Below are positions 39,560 through 50,879 of a stretch of 64,000 nt of DNA, piece by piece. The notes beneath the pieces are model-generated. The model had not been told where the DNA came from. It did not search any database and was given only the letters and a program-made list of their open reading frames with translations. Every line of letters begins with the position of its first letter. The stretch's first letter is position 1. The stretch lies in the NCBI RefSeq assembly GCF_019925205.1, contig NC_083567.1, positions 17,918,001-17,982,000 on the forward strand. Reading direction: 5' to 3'. The position numbers and the translations under genes are program-made. Origin of the DNA: Metopolophium dirhodum. Its lineage: Eukaryota; Arthropoda; Insecta; Hemiptera; Aphididae.

Positions 39560-39708
39560 AAAAGGTTTTCAAAAAACAGTATATAGGTACCTATTTTATT
39601 TTATTGATACTTCAGAGTTATAAATATATTGTTATTAAAAATTCAGTGACACGAAGTGAGTTCAAGGAGTTCATACAGGAACTATATTATTACTGCACAC
39701 CAAGGTTT
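39313..39708 (-). repeat. Right arm of the long inverted repeat
   Basis: This is the reverse-complement partner of 35602-36008, running from TTTACAGTAGGCGACGAG to CTGCACACCAAGGTTT. It includes repeat A copy 4 and the shared outer sequence TGATACTTCAGAGTTATAAA. Confidence 0.8.
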
Positions 39709-40907
39709 ATTATCTTATTGTTCGATATTTACAATACATGCTTGCCAGAATTGGATATTATAATAATTAATGATGGCAATATTGCCCGGATGCTTTTTTT
39801 GTAATTTTAATTTTTGTATTATTATTATTATTTTTTCAACACATTTTAACTATGGTTGTATTTTTTTTTATTTAAAACAGATTGTTACTTTACCTACTTC
39901 TATGAAACGAGTTGTTTATATTGTTGAAAGTTTTTCCGGGGTTAATATGAGTATAGTTTCTGTCTACGTTTTCTCTGCTTCGTTGACAAAGTTTTTATAT
40001 ATCAGTTGAAAGTTTAAAAACATTGTACCCAAGTATTTTGTAACTTTATTTCCTTCATTTAATTTAATTTTGGAAAGCTAGAACTCTTGCTGCCAATTCA
40101 AAATTGCTATTTTACAAAGTATTTTTGTATAGAAAACTACGTTTAGGTTAGAGTATATAGGTATTTCAAACATGGTATTGCTGATTTAAACCGTTATAAG
40201 TATAGGTTAGGTTTGTTTGAACCACATAACACACATACCTACCTAATAATTAAGTGACGAATTCTCGCGATTAATATTATTTGTAAGGCTACTAAATTAT
40301 AGTATAATAGGTATAGTATTTTTTGTTCATATGTACATAATATCATTAAATTGTCATGTAATTTCCTATTTAAAGTATAAATCTAATAATATCGTATCGC
40401 ATATATATAGATTTTCCTTTTATTGTCTGTCTGGTAGCTCGGTTGAGTTTTCCCGGTTTTGATAATGCCTGTCGTTTTGGTTTTTGTATCACGTTCCGCG
40501 CTGATAAAACTAGGTGCCTTATCTGTACGTCGTGTCACGTATATCTGCACAATTTGTGGTCGCGGAAATTGCGAACGCGAACGCGATGTTCACGACCTAG
40601 TGAACACAGCGGCCTTTTTTTATACTGTTGCTGTCGTGCATATTATAGTGTTCCAATAAATCAATATGAAGACAAATTAAACTTGAGCTTCGGCACACAA
40701 TGTTGGTACCTATATGTATTTATATATATTATATATTATATTATATCACGAAATTCTGTATTAATTTTGTAACTGTACAGTTTCAGTCTGTACTCGATAT
40801 GAACACATTATTATATTAAATTGTTTACGTTTTCGTCTGCCGGATTATAATATAATTTATAATACAATACATTACGTTAATTAATTTTTAAATTATTAAT
40901 TTTTTTA
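39709..40907. other. AT-rich sequence, no gene recognised
   Basis: A less AT-rich stretch at about 40430-40690 supports overlapping frames of 109 and 66 codons in different phases. Neither shows a domain, so I treat it as non-coding. Confidence 0.45.
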
Positions 40908-41142
40908 TTAATTAACCTGCGGTAACTTAGGCCATTGTGTGGGAGGGTACTGTAGGTTTTATACCTGTTTACACAGTTTGGCAAATAGTGGGCACCCGTA
41001 GGTATCTGCCATGCCCGGGTGGCACTTCTCTCCGGACACCGTGACTTGCCTGAAGAAAAATGGCGCCCGCGGCCGAAATTTTGAACCGGCGTCGGTACGC
41101 GTCGCAACCGACGCCTTAGTTCGCTCGGCCACTCCGTCTCCC
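40908..41142 (-). mobile_element. tRNA-headed SINE, diverged copy
   Basis: On the minus strand it starts at 41142 with GGGAGACGGAGTGGCCGAGCG and has an intact box A. Box B is degraded (GGTTCAAAATTTC). The body contains CACGGTGTCCGGAGAGAAG, and the tail AATGGCCTAAGTTACCGCAGG runs into a short A/T-rich end. The decay suggests an older insertion. I could not fix a target-site duplication. Confidence 0.75.
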
Positions 41143-42884
41143 GTTAATTTATTATGGGTACACTTTTACATAAATATATTTTACGTTCTGTTTAATAATT
41201 GATAATTATTGTAAAAACAAAAAAAAATGTAATTACTTATTGATTTAATATTTGCTATAACTTTTCAATTCTTAACATTGTTAAAAAATAGTGAATTCTT
41301 AACTTAACTAGCTAAATGACGAATTGTCTTAATTTGTTTCGAACTAAAATTTTTTTTTTTTATACGCGTCGCTATTTATCTAAATTGTCGCTTAATTATA
41401 TAATTGGACTATTACTATACTTACTCTACGTTTATAACGAAACACAATTTATCATCTCTGTGATTGATATAAGTTTTCATATTCACTCATTAAATAACGT
41501 GTTTAGATTCCGATAATTGGCGATAAAACAATTATTATTTGATTAGCGACAAACACAGGCTTTTGTTAACCAGATGTTACACTAATGTGTTGTAGTCTAC
41601 CTCACGGATTACGGCTAATTACCACGTTTAAATCTGCTGGAGAAAATAGACAAATGACATCGTTGGGTTCCAGTATCGTAACGTCGTTAACGCTCCTGTA
41701 AGCCTAACACTATACGAAGCAGATTTGTTGTAGATATACAACTTATCCTTTGTATTGTTCAAATCATTTAACTCACTTTGTATTAGGTATAAAAAAAAGT
41801 ATCCGGGTGTTTTCAATCTCAATTGATTGAAAATCTAATTTGTATTTTAGAAAATCTATATTATTTCAAACTAATTAAAATTAAATAAAGTTAAAATGTG
41901 TTCTCTTTTAGATATTAATTAAATTTAAATTAAAAATTAATGTTATTGTACAATATACATATATTATGTATGCACATAAATAGTTAAAAGGTGTATAATA
42001 AACTTTGAGACAGTGTTTTTAAAAAAAATTATGAATGGAAATCCAAATTTATCTAATTGAAATAGTTTAAAAATATTAAAATGCCTATATTCTGTTTAAA
42101 CTTTTTTACCTACGTTAATTATTTTTATCAACGATCTTTAATAGGTACATCCGCAGTGCTCTGTAGTTTAGTATTTTGTCTTGACTTGGGATTCTGATTA
42201 TTTATTTAAAGTTAAACAGTCGTTCAGTTTCAGTTATTGGCTGATTCCCAAAAGTATTTTGTCGTAACATACAAATACACTCAGATCCATACCGCCTCTT
42301 TGAGGAGGGTACAATTGGCTTTCAAAAAAACATCCAACGACCATATTAATATAAACCAGAATTTCGTGTACGTACATCTAATGGAATTTTCGGTAGAATA
42401 AATTGATAGTGGTGGAAATGTTGGTCCAATACGCTGTTAGTGTGTAGGTACTTTTATTCTATTTAACGAAAGCAAGTTAAAATCAAAACAACCAATGGAA
42501 AATACACAATTTATTGGTAACAATAATTTTTTATCCACAGTTTTGGAAATTTGCTGATTTTAAAATGCTGACTATTTTTGCATCTTCCTTTTATTTTCGT
42601 TATTATAATAATTTAAACTTGTATTTTCAATTTGTTATTTCTAACAACAATGTTATTTTATGTATATGGTCAGCCTGAGGCTATTGGTTTATGTGGTATC
42701 CTCTCAATTCAACGTCCATGTATATTTGTCCAATTTAAATTCTATAAAGTTATGTATTTATTCAGCACTAGTTTGTATTACAAGATAGCAAAATGGCAAC
42801 GATTGTACAAACCGATATTGTATGATTGCTATAATTTTCTATAATGTTCAATACTTGATTTATTCTTTAGAATATCAGATGAGA
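41143..42884. other. AT-rich non-coding sequence
   Basis: No gene is recognised. A patch at 42230-42440 is less AT-rich but has no clear frame. Confidence 0.5.
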
Positions 42885-42889
42885 TCATC

Positions 42890-42943
<54 letters not shown>

Positions 42944-43233
42944 CATTGGGTAACCCGCGGCAACATAGGCCATTGGGTGTGGGGGAGGGCACTGTAGATT
43001 TTTATATTGGGTAGGTTGGTACACGTGTGTGTTGTGTTTTGGCAGAATTTCTAATGGGGCACCCGTAGGTTTCTGCCATGCCCCGGGTGGGGGATGGCGG
43101 CACTTGTTCTCCGGACACCGTGACTTGCACGGAGAAAAATGCCGCCCGGTGGTCGAGGATCGAACTCGGACCGGCTGTGCCGAATCCGTCGTGTTAGACC
43201 GCTCGGCCACCTCGTCCCCCTCATCTTATTAAT
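42885..43233 (-). mobile_element. Young tRNA-headed SINE with 47-base tail and 13-bp target-site duplication
   Basis: The SINE runs on the minus strand from 43220 (GGGGGACGAGGTGGCCGAGCGG) to an unbroken run of 47 T on the plus strand (42897-42943), which is its poly-A tail. It is flanked by identical direct repeats TCATCTTATTAAT at 42885-42897 and 43221-43233; the last T of the left copy overlaps the tail. Box A and box B (GAGTTCGATCC) are both good. The tail consensus AATGGCCTATGTTGCCGCGG precedes the poly-A. The long pure tail and perfect duplication show target-primed retrotransposition not long ago. Open frames reading across it are not genes. Confidence 0.95.
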
Positions 43234-43422
43234 ATTAAACTCAAAAGTGTATATATAAAAAAATAAAATAGTTAAAAACCAAACACATTTTTATATATCT
43301 ATATAAAAAAAACTGAAGAAATTAACAAAATAATCTAAACAATAATTATAGCAAAGCTATTGAGTTTAACAAAAAAAATTATAATCGCCATATTTATTTG
43401 ATAGTAAATTTATTCTTATTTT

Positions 43423-43640
43423 AGATTCCGAGTGGAGGCATGAATGAACATATTGGTTTTACTATGGTGTGTGTGTGTGTATGTATGTGTGTTTTTTAGT
43501 ATATGTACACGTTTTATAATAAAACTGATTCTTTGATCTTTAATTTCGATGGTTTCTGGCACCAAATTGGATTTAGTTGATGTTTTTGAAATAATTAAAC
43601 AGGAAAAATTTAGAGAAAAAAGTAAATTTGTCAAAATTAC
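43423..43640 (-). repeat. Interspersed repeat A, copy 5 (truncated)
   Basis: It starts AGATTCCGAGTGGAGGCATGA and contains a GT run at about 43462-43480 plus GGTTTCTGGCACCAAATTGG, which aligns with GGTTTCTGGTAGCAAATTAG in copy 3. The other end of the repeat is missing. It lies between two SINEs. Confidence 0.6.
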
Positions 43641-43706
43641 GAAAGTTTGAAAATTATACAATTTAATAGCTTTGAATTAAAAAAGTTTACAAGGTCAATC
43701 AGAAAT

Positions 43707-43967
43707 AATTCTTACAGAGGGGATGGAGTGACCGAGTGGCATTTTTTTCTTCGGGCAAGTCACGGTGTCCGGAGAACAAGTGCCGCCATCCCCCATCCGG
43801 GGCATGTCAGAAACCTACGGGTGACCCATTAGAAATTCCGCCAAAACAACCCACACACGTGTACCAACCTACCCAACCTAAAAACCCTACAGTTCCCACC
43901 TGTTCCCTAACCTGGCCTGAGTTGCCGCGGGTTATCTAATAAAAAAAAAAAAAAAAATTCTTACAGA
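43707..43967 (+). mobile_element. SINE with internal deletion of the box B region, intact target-site duplication
   Basis: It starts GGGGATGGAGTGACCGAGTGG at 43719 but jumps directly to the SINE body (GGCATTTTTTTCTTCGGGC), losing roughly 50-70 bp that hold the anticodon arm and box B. The rest of the body (CACGGTGTCCGGAGAACAAG), the tail and a 17-A tail (43941-43957) are present. Identical 12-bp direct repeats AATTCTTACAGA flank it at 43707-43718 and 43956-43967; the right copy's first two bases overlap the tail. Either it inserted already deleted, or the deletion came later. Confidence 0.9.
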
Positions 43968-45344
43968 AACCTAAAAATCTCAAAATGCATCTAGGTTCAC
44001 AATTATTTGTTTTATTTATTTAGACGAATTGGATATTTAATATTACAAAATAAATAATACATTTTGTAATTTTGTCGTAATAAAAATAAAAATTGTAAGG
44101 ACACGAAATGTTTAGTTACTATGAATATTAATATTTACTATAGGTACACAATACATTTTTCAAAGTATTTAGATTAATTTTAAGATATTTAAACCACGAA
44201 CCTATAATTGCACTCTATACGTCGGTCGGTATTGACTTATAAGTTATTAACATCTAGACATCTATAGTTGTATTATTTTAAATACTATTATAATACTTAT
44301 CATATAATATACCCGATTTGTTTTTGGCCGAAATTATTTTAACCTACCGTAATACTCTTAGAAATATAAATTATTTATCGTAGTATAAATATATATAAGA
44401 CAATTTTCCTAAGAAATATAGGCTGACAGACTGCAGTCTCCGCTTAGAATTGCTTGAATTGCTTTGAGTTGTCTATAAAACATTTCTCATAATTTGGTGT
44501 TACCGAAAATCAAACAAAATATATAATAAACAGACCTAATCGTGTTTAGGTTTTCAATTTAATAAAAAAAAATAGCAATATTACGGTTACCTGAAGTGAA
44601 AATGTGAAGAACGTGGAGTCTATTACTATACGTAACGCATTATCAACGTATTGTACACGATTAAAATATATTTTTTTAGATATTACAAAAAAAAAACAAA
44701 ATAAATATTGATTTTGTGTTAGTTAAAATTGTATTTAGGAGTGATTCTGACATCTACTTATAACATTCACAGTTAGGGGTATGTTGTGTATACGTTTGTA
44801 ATAATGAAACTATTATTGTTTTATTATTGAAACTATTATTCTAAATATCAGTTTTGTTCTAAAATAATATTTTATTTTGTTGTTGAGTTGTCAGGAAGTG
44901 CAGGGATCCGTTTGGACTAAACACAATTATAAATATTTGGATTAATTTTAGGGACCCTTTCAGACCAAATAATGTTTCTCGTCAAAACCTACCTCATGAC
45001 TCACGAGCAACCAGAATTTATTACAATATTTTCACCATTAGTTTACAGTCAGTACATTAATTTATCGGAGAGTTAGTACCTAGCTGTATTATTTTTACAG
45101 CTATTGACTTTCCAATTAATTTACATACTGTATAATATGTTATTTAATGATAACATTTAAATTTACATTATGAGTAATTTATTTTATATTTTGTATTTAG
45201 TTAACAATAATATATAATAGATAGTAAAATTCCAGCTATAATTAAAACCATTGTATATTCTATGACACGCTATAACCACTATTATTTATATAGGTATATA
45301 GCCGGTAGGTTGTATGATATTATGTCTAGATATTTATGCGCAGA
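43968..45344. other. AT-rich non-coding sequence
   Basis: No gene is seen. Two related words, GGGATCCGTTTGGACTAAAC (44903) and GGGACCCTTTCAGACCAAAT (44951), lie about 50 bp apart and may be a small diverged direct repeat. Confidence 0.5.
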
Positions 45345-46980
45345 AGTTACATACATTTATAACTTCTTTGTAATTTAATAAATAAATTTATATATATTTT
45401 TAAATTTGTTTTCGATAAATCATTTATTTAAAGGAATATAGCGGAATATTGTGTGGTTTGGGGCGCTTGCTCATGTGACGGTCGACGGATACAGTTGCCC
45501 AATAGTCAAAATTGATAATATTGATAATTAAATACTTGAATCTGCTCCGATATTAACCTGTTGGAGCTGTGTAATTAAAATTTTTTTTTCATTTTTTGTT
45601 TTCAATATTATGATGTATAATGGTGTAAAAAAAATAAACTTGCATCGTTTTGATTCCAATGGACGTCGAATCTTTCGCATCAGATACATTCCTCGGGTAC
45701 TTATACCTGTATTAAATTATACGATTTTAGGTTCGCCTATATATAAAAAGTGTAGCTACTATATTAAGTAGGTAGGTACCTACTTATAAACTCAAGTCAC
45801 ATACATTTATAATTATGTATAATTAAATAAATAAAAATATAATATATTTCATCGATAAATCATTTATTTGACTAAATATTGTGTGGTTTGGGGCGATATT
45901 GCTTATGTGACGGATGCATTTGCCCAATAATCAAACGCTCATTGATAATATTATGTACATTAGAATGCCCATATAACAGCTGTTCTGTGAACCAAATTAA
46001 GTTACATTCAACACCTTGGGCATCGCAGTGATATTACATGAAAATGCATATTCATACCGCTGGCTTATAAACAAACCGACGATCGTGCACAATAATACAT
46101 ACTTGATATTCATGTATACCGTATAGGTATATCAAGTTTATATCGTTGCAGCGTTACAAAATCGTCACACAGCTCGGCGTTACGTGATCATTATTTCACC
46201 TAAGTTTTCTTCGGATTTCCCAAACCTACGACTGCACATAATAATATGTTCTAATATTTAAATACCCACTAAATAACAATTATTTATAATTACAACTGCT
46301 GCAGTACCTACTATTTACACATATATGTATTGTTACCGGATGTATGTTTTTTTGTTTACATTTATTGTTTCTAAAATGCAAAATGGTGTAAAAATAATGA
46401 ATAAACCGGAATCGTGTAGTTTGCATTTCCCGGAAGTTGAATCCTTCGCATCAGACACCTTCCGTAGGTACTTACCCGAAATATATATGCCTTTAGGTTC
46501 ACCAACTACATACAATAAGAGTAGGTAGTTTATGTAGTTACTTACACATACTTACATTTATAATTATGCGTAATAACTAATAAGTAATAATATGTGCACA
46601 TACTTGATATGTATGTATATATGTATTAAGTTTGTCTCGTTACAGTGTTATACTAAAAATCGTCATTTAGCGTGGTCTTACGTAATAATTATAGTTCACC
46701 AAAGTTTTCCTCAGATTTCCCAAACCAGCTACGACTTTACGTGTTATAATATTTGAATGGGTACTAAATAACAATTGTTTATAAATTAATATATGGACTT
46801 GTGTCTGCTGTGGTACATATTATTGTTACGGATTGTATGTGTGTATTTTTTTTAAATTATTAATTTTGTTTTTTAAATGCATTATGATGTAAAAATGAAT
46901 AAACCGGAATCGTGTCGTCTGCATTTCCCGGACGTTGAATCCTTTGCATCAGACACATTCCGTAGGCATTTACCTGTAAT
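45345..46980. repeat. Diverged tandem array, 3-4 partial units of about 450-500 bp
   Basis: Units share landmarks in order: ACATACATTTATAA; segment A with CATTTATTT, ATTGTGTGGTTTGGGGCG and TTGCCCAATA (45415-45507 and 45855-45944); ACTTGATAT and a TTTCCCAAACC region (46105-46240 and 46602-46735); then a core of about 100 bp with GAATC, TTCGCATCAGA and a GTACTTA-like end (45611-45709, 46375-46478, 46876-46976). The last two units are nearly collinear with a period of about 500 bp. The first is rearranged. Cores 2 and 3 are open on both strands: the plus strand begins MNKPESC and shares VESFASDTFRR, the minus strand shares SDAKDSTSGKC. No target-site duplications or terminal repeats were found. 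Confidence 0.8.
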
Positions 46981-49900
46981 TATAATAATATGACTAGTTT
47001 TACCTTTATAATAAAAGAATATAACATTGTTTGTGGGTGTATGGAATTTATTGTATTGTATTGAACGTGTGCTGTGCGTAATACAATTTTTCAGGTCATA
47101 AAAACACCGTGAAATCGAATAACATGTTAACAATAGTCAGTACTGCCACCCAAATGTTTTTGAGAGTATTGTTTTGATTATGTCCTTTTTTAAACCGACA
47201 CGTTTCTTGTGAATTCAATCACTATTATATTTTACCGTGTACCAGAATGCAAGAATACGTATGGAGTCATTTCAAGAATCTGCGCGAAGCGTTTACTTCT
47301 CCCCATAGGCAATTAATGACAAACAATATCTCACACGTACCTAGTTTGATTCGCACACTAATCCGTTGCGATGAATACTTGGTATTTTCTGTTTAGCTTC
47401 GTCTAAAGTTCTAAACACACCTCCTGAAACGATCATCGTTCGCATCAATAGTAATGTATTAAAAGCTCTGTAAAATACAATCATATTTTGAAGTTTGTAT
47501 TTGTATTTTATTTCCAAGACAAAGATAGAATATAGGTAATATAATATAATAATAGTGATACCGTGGAGTTGTAATAATGTATTCACGATTTATTATTATG
47601 ATATTCCAAGAATAATAAATATTATGATATTGCAAGTTGAACATACACCCTTGTCAAGATATCATTCTTTGCGTTAACTTTAATGTTTTAACAACATTTT
47701 TTTTCTGTTCCTTTTACAGTTGGTATATTTTCAAAATGCTGTCAACAAATAAAATCAATTATTTTTCAAATTACGATATTATTTAGTCGATGATTTGTAA
47801 TAATAGTGTTATAGTGGTTATAGTTAATTATTTTTAATGATGCTAAATTTCATATAAAATAATACTTTCGATTCCTCTAGTCATTTTCTTGCGTCTCGTG
47901 TAACTTTGTACTCTTGTATCTTTTTTGTAAAGTGTTCTATTGTATTTCTTCCATATATAGTAAACACCTTTATTTTTTCAACTGTTTTATATTTTATTTT
48001 GTGTTATTTTGTACTTGAGTAATATAATAGTAATAAGTATCTGTAAAAAGTACAAACAATATCGGCGTAAAATGACAAAATGTACTTACTTTAAACTATT
48101 GAATTTGTTTGAAGTACATAACTTTATTATAAAAAAAACTGAAAAGCTGCAGTTTAGTGGAACAATGTGCGTAATTTTCTGTAAAAACTTACCTAAGAGT
48201 CTTTTGTTTGAACTTAATTCTGTTTCTTGCCATTTTGATTGTTTAAAAAATATTTAACAACTGATTGTTCTTAAAAGACCATAATATGTGACTGGACATT
48301 TTGTAGACGTTTCAATTGTATTCATACAAATACATTAGTTTAAATTGTTGACTAGATAAATTCAACTTTAAAAATTAAAACTGTTAAGATACTATGAATT
48401 TTAATTTGCAAAGGGAACTGTTGAGTTTTTTTGATAGTGTGTCAATAGGTATATACATTACACGGAAGATACTAACGATATTTTCATAGTATATTCTGTC
48501 TTAATTTAATGTTAAAAGTATATGATTATTATTTGTAAATATTATATTAACTATATTCACTTTAAAAATAATAGTTGTAGTAAAATACCTAAATAGGATT
48601 GCAATAGGTTTAATAAAGTATTTAATTTAATAAATTGAGTGTTCACAATCGTATTACTAAAAAGTCCGTTCTCAATCGTATTTTACCGGTCCATACGAAC
48701 CGTTTAAAACGGGATTATCCCTGATTTCAGTTGTTGTCGCGAAAATATTTCAACAGAACTCTTTTTATTATGTTATACTGCAAGTACCTACCTATTGCTA
48801 TTTCTTTACCTTATTTTAATTTAATAAAATAAAAAAATACGGGGTCAGAAAATATTTTTATTTTTTAACGAACATTAACAATTTTTTACTGACGATAATA
48901 TAAGTACTGTTAAATTAGATATTTTTATGTGTGTCTTAACATTAAATAGCTTATATTATTTTCTATAATATATCTATGAACAACATTTCAGAAAGGTTTG
49001 CATCATATATTGATTATGTACTTAATAATTTCGTGTATGAACTGTGTTTAAAACAAAATATTTGATTTTGGAACTAAGCTTAACTGAGATTTTTTAATTA
49101 TAATGTTTTATAATTAAAAGAAAATTATATTTATGTTATAATTACACAATACCTATACGTCATATTGGCTTATCGCCTGCGTGTAACTTTGATTTATTTC
49201 CATTCAGCTACTTTACGCGTCTAGTGTTCATAGAATTTGCATTTAAATTATACTTGAAATATGCTTAACTCGAAACGGTTAAAAAAAATGTATACCCAGT
49301 GTTTTTTTTTCTATGGTATGTGATGAAAACAAATACCTGACAATACGAGATAAAAAATTGAGTAAATTGTTTTGTTTCTAATCGTGTTCAACGTGCGGTA
49401 CACATTTTCATCCATCACTTTATACATTACACAGATATATATATATATATATACGAGATCAATACAAGTGTGTGGTGTGTGTAAAAAATACCCTATCGAG
49501 TGAAATGGATATTATTTTATTATAGCACCACGTGGAATGGAATATGAATTCGTACGGAATCTAAAACGTATAATATAAATATATTTATTTGTATTATATA
49601 TATAAAAAAACGGCGCAGACTTTATATATCTATTTATCTATGCATAGATTTCTCGGTGGAAGGCAACTCGTTACTATGCAATTCTGTATCGTACCCGCAG
49701 AGAATCGGACACGACTGTTAACTTAATCCCATGACCCTCGGACTCATCGACGCCGTAAACGGTGGTTTGTACCTATATACTTACGGGATGGCTTATAATG
49801 TGTCAACGGGGTTGACCCGCACAACATCGTTGTACGTAGGATTCGCAGGACGCGCGTACAAAACAGTTTAAATTCATATCTATACCTAGGGATCGGGAGA

Positions 49901-50398
49901 AGTCGACGCTTGGGGTTAGTCTATATTATTATTTGGTTTTAAAAGTGCATCAAGTCATAAATCTAGTATGGTGGTTGGTTCTCGACAATACACTTAGAAA
50001 TATATTGTTGTTTAATAGTTAATAATAGGTATATTAATAAAACTGATTGTCTAATAACACGGGTGTGCTTGTGTTATCAATTTATCTTTATCATTATTGT
50101 TTGTTTATTTCATTACAATTAAAATGCCAAAGCCGTAAACAATATAAGGCGCGTATCTACAATTATTTAAAATATTATTATTAATAATTACTTAGGTACC
50201 TATTAAATAATTTATTCTACAGTGTTTGGTAGGTACTTAAACAGTACAATAGTAAAACAAACTAGACAAAGTTATTCAATATATTTATTTGATATTTATA
50301 AAATGTTGTTCAACAAAACTTAAATAGTGCCCCATTGCAATGTCATCTTGAATGGTGTCTGTTCTTACGAAAGGTGTTTTGACTTTTGTATTTGATGT
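46981..50398. other. AT-rich sequence with an exon-like segment at 47341-47423
   Basis: No confident gene. On the minus strand 47423-47341 is bounded by an acceptor (TTTCAG) and a strong donor (CTAG then GTACGTG). The only open frame includes VFRTLDEAKQKIPSIHRNG and ends in TAG exactly at the donor, so it could only be a last coding exon followed by a 3' UTR intron, or chance. A (TA)n tract lies at 49437-49453, and a less AT-rich stretch at 49600-49900 has no clear frame. Confidence 0.35.
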
Positions 50399-50823
50399 GT
50401 GGGAGTGTAGCGTCCTCTTAAAAGAATTCTACCCATGTATGTGTGGTCTCCGTCTTACAAACGTAAAACAACAAATTTGAGTTCGGAAAAACCAATTTTG
50501 TATTGCAACATTATATATATTAGAGCGGTTTGACGTATTATTAAACGTATAGGCAAAGCCATTTACCTGAGCATTATCTAAAGCGCTAGAATTTTTTTCT
50601 AATATTTTAATTTGTAGCGAAATATTAGCATTTTTAATTTGTGATATTTCATATACTCATACACTTGTTTTGAAATAACTAGAAATACAACACAAAATTG
50701 GTTTTGTTCTGAACTCAAATGTGATATAGGTACTGATATATTTTGCGTTTGTTAGACGGAGATGTCACATATGCATGGGTAACGTCTTTTAAATAGGTAG
50801 TCGTCTTGCCCCGCTCTCCCCTA
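50399..50823. mobile_element. Fold-back element (MITE-like) with long inverted arms
   Basis: The left arm (50399-50510) and right arm (50686-50823) are imperfect reverse complements over more than 110 bp. Matching words include TTAAAAGA, TACCCATG, TCTCCGTCT, ACAAACG, TTTGAGTTC and ACCAATTTTGT. The loop of about 175 bp is AT-rich and non-coding. The outermost bases pair GGGAGTGTAGCG with GGGGAGAGCGG. No target-site duplication longer than a few bases is clear, so the superfamily is unassigned. The extent of the pairing excludes chance. Confidence 0.75.
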
Positions 50824-50879
50824 CCTATAGAATAGATATGTGTATATTAACAGGTTTCACCAGGTTTTCGAAACATTTC

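Noticed and set aside
42893..43210. 105-codon minus-strand protein ending in poly-Lys
   Set aside because: It is a translation of the SINE and its poly-A tail.
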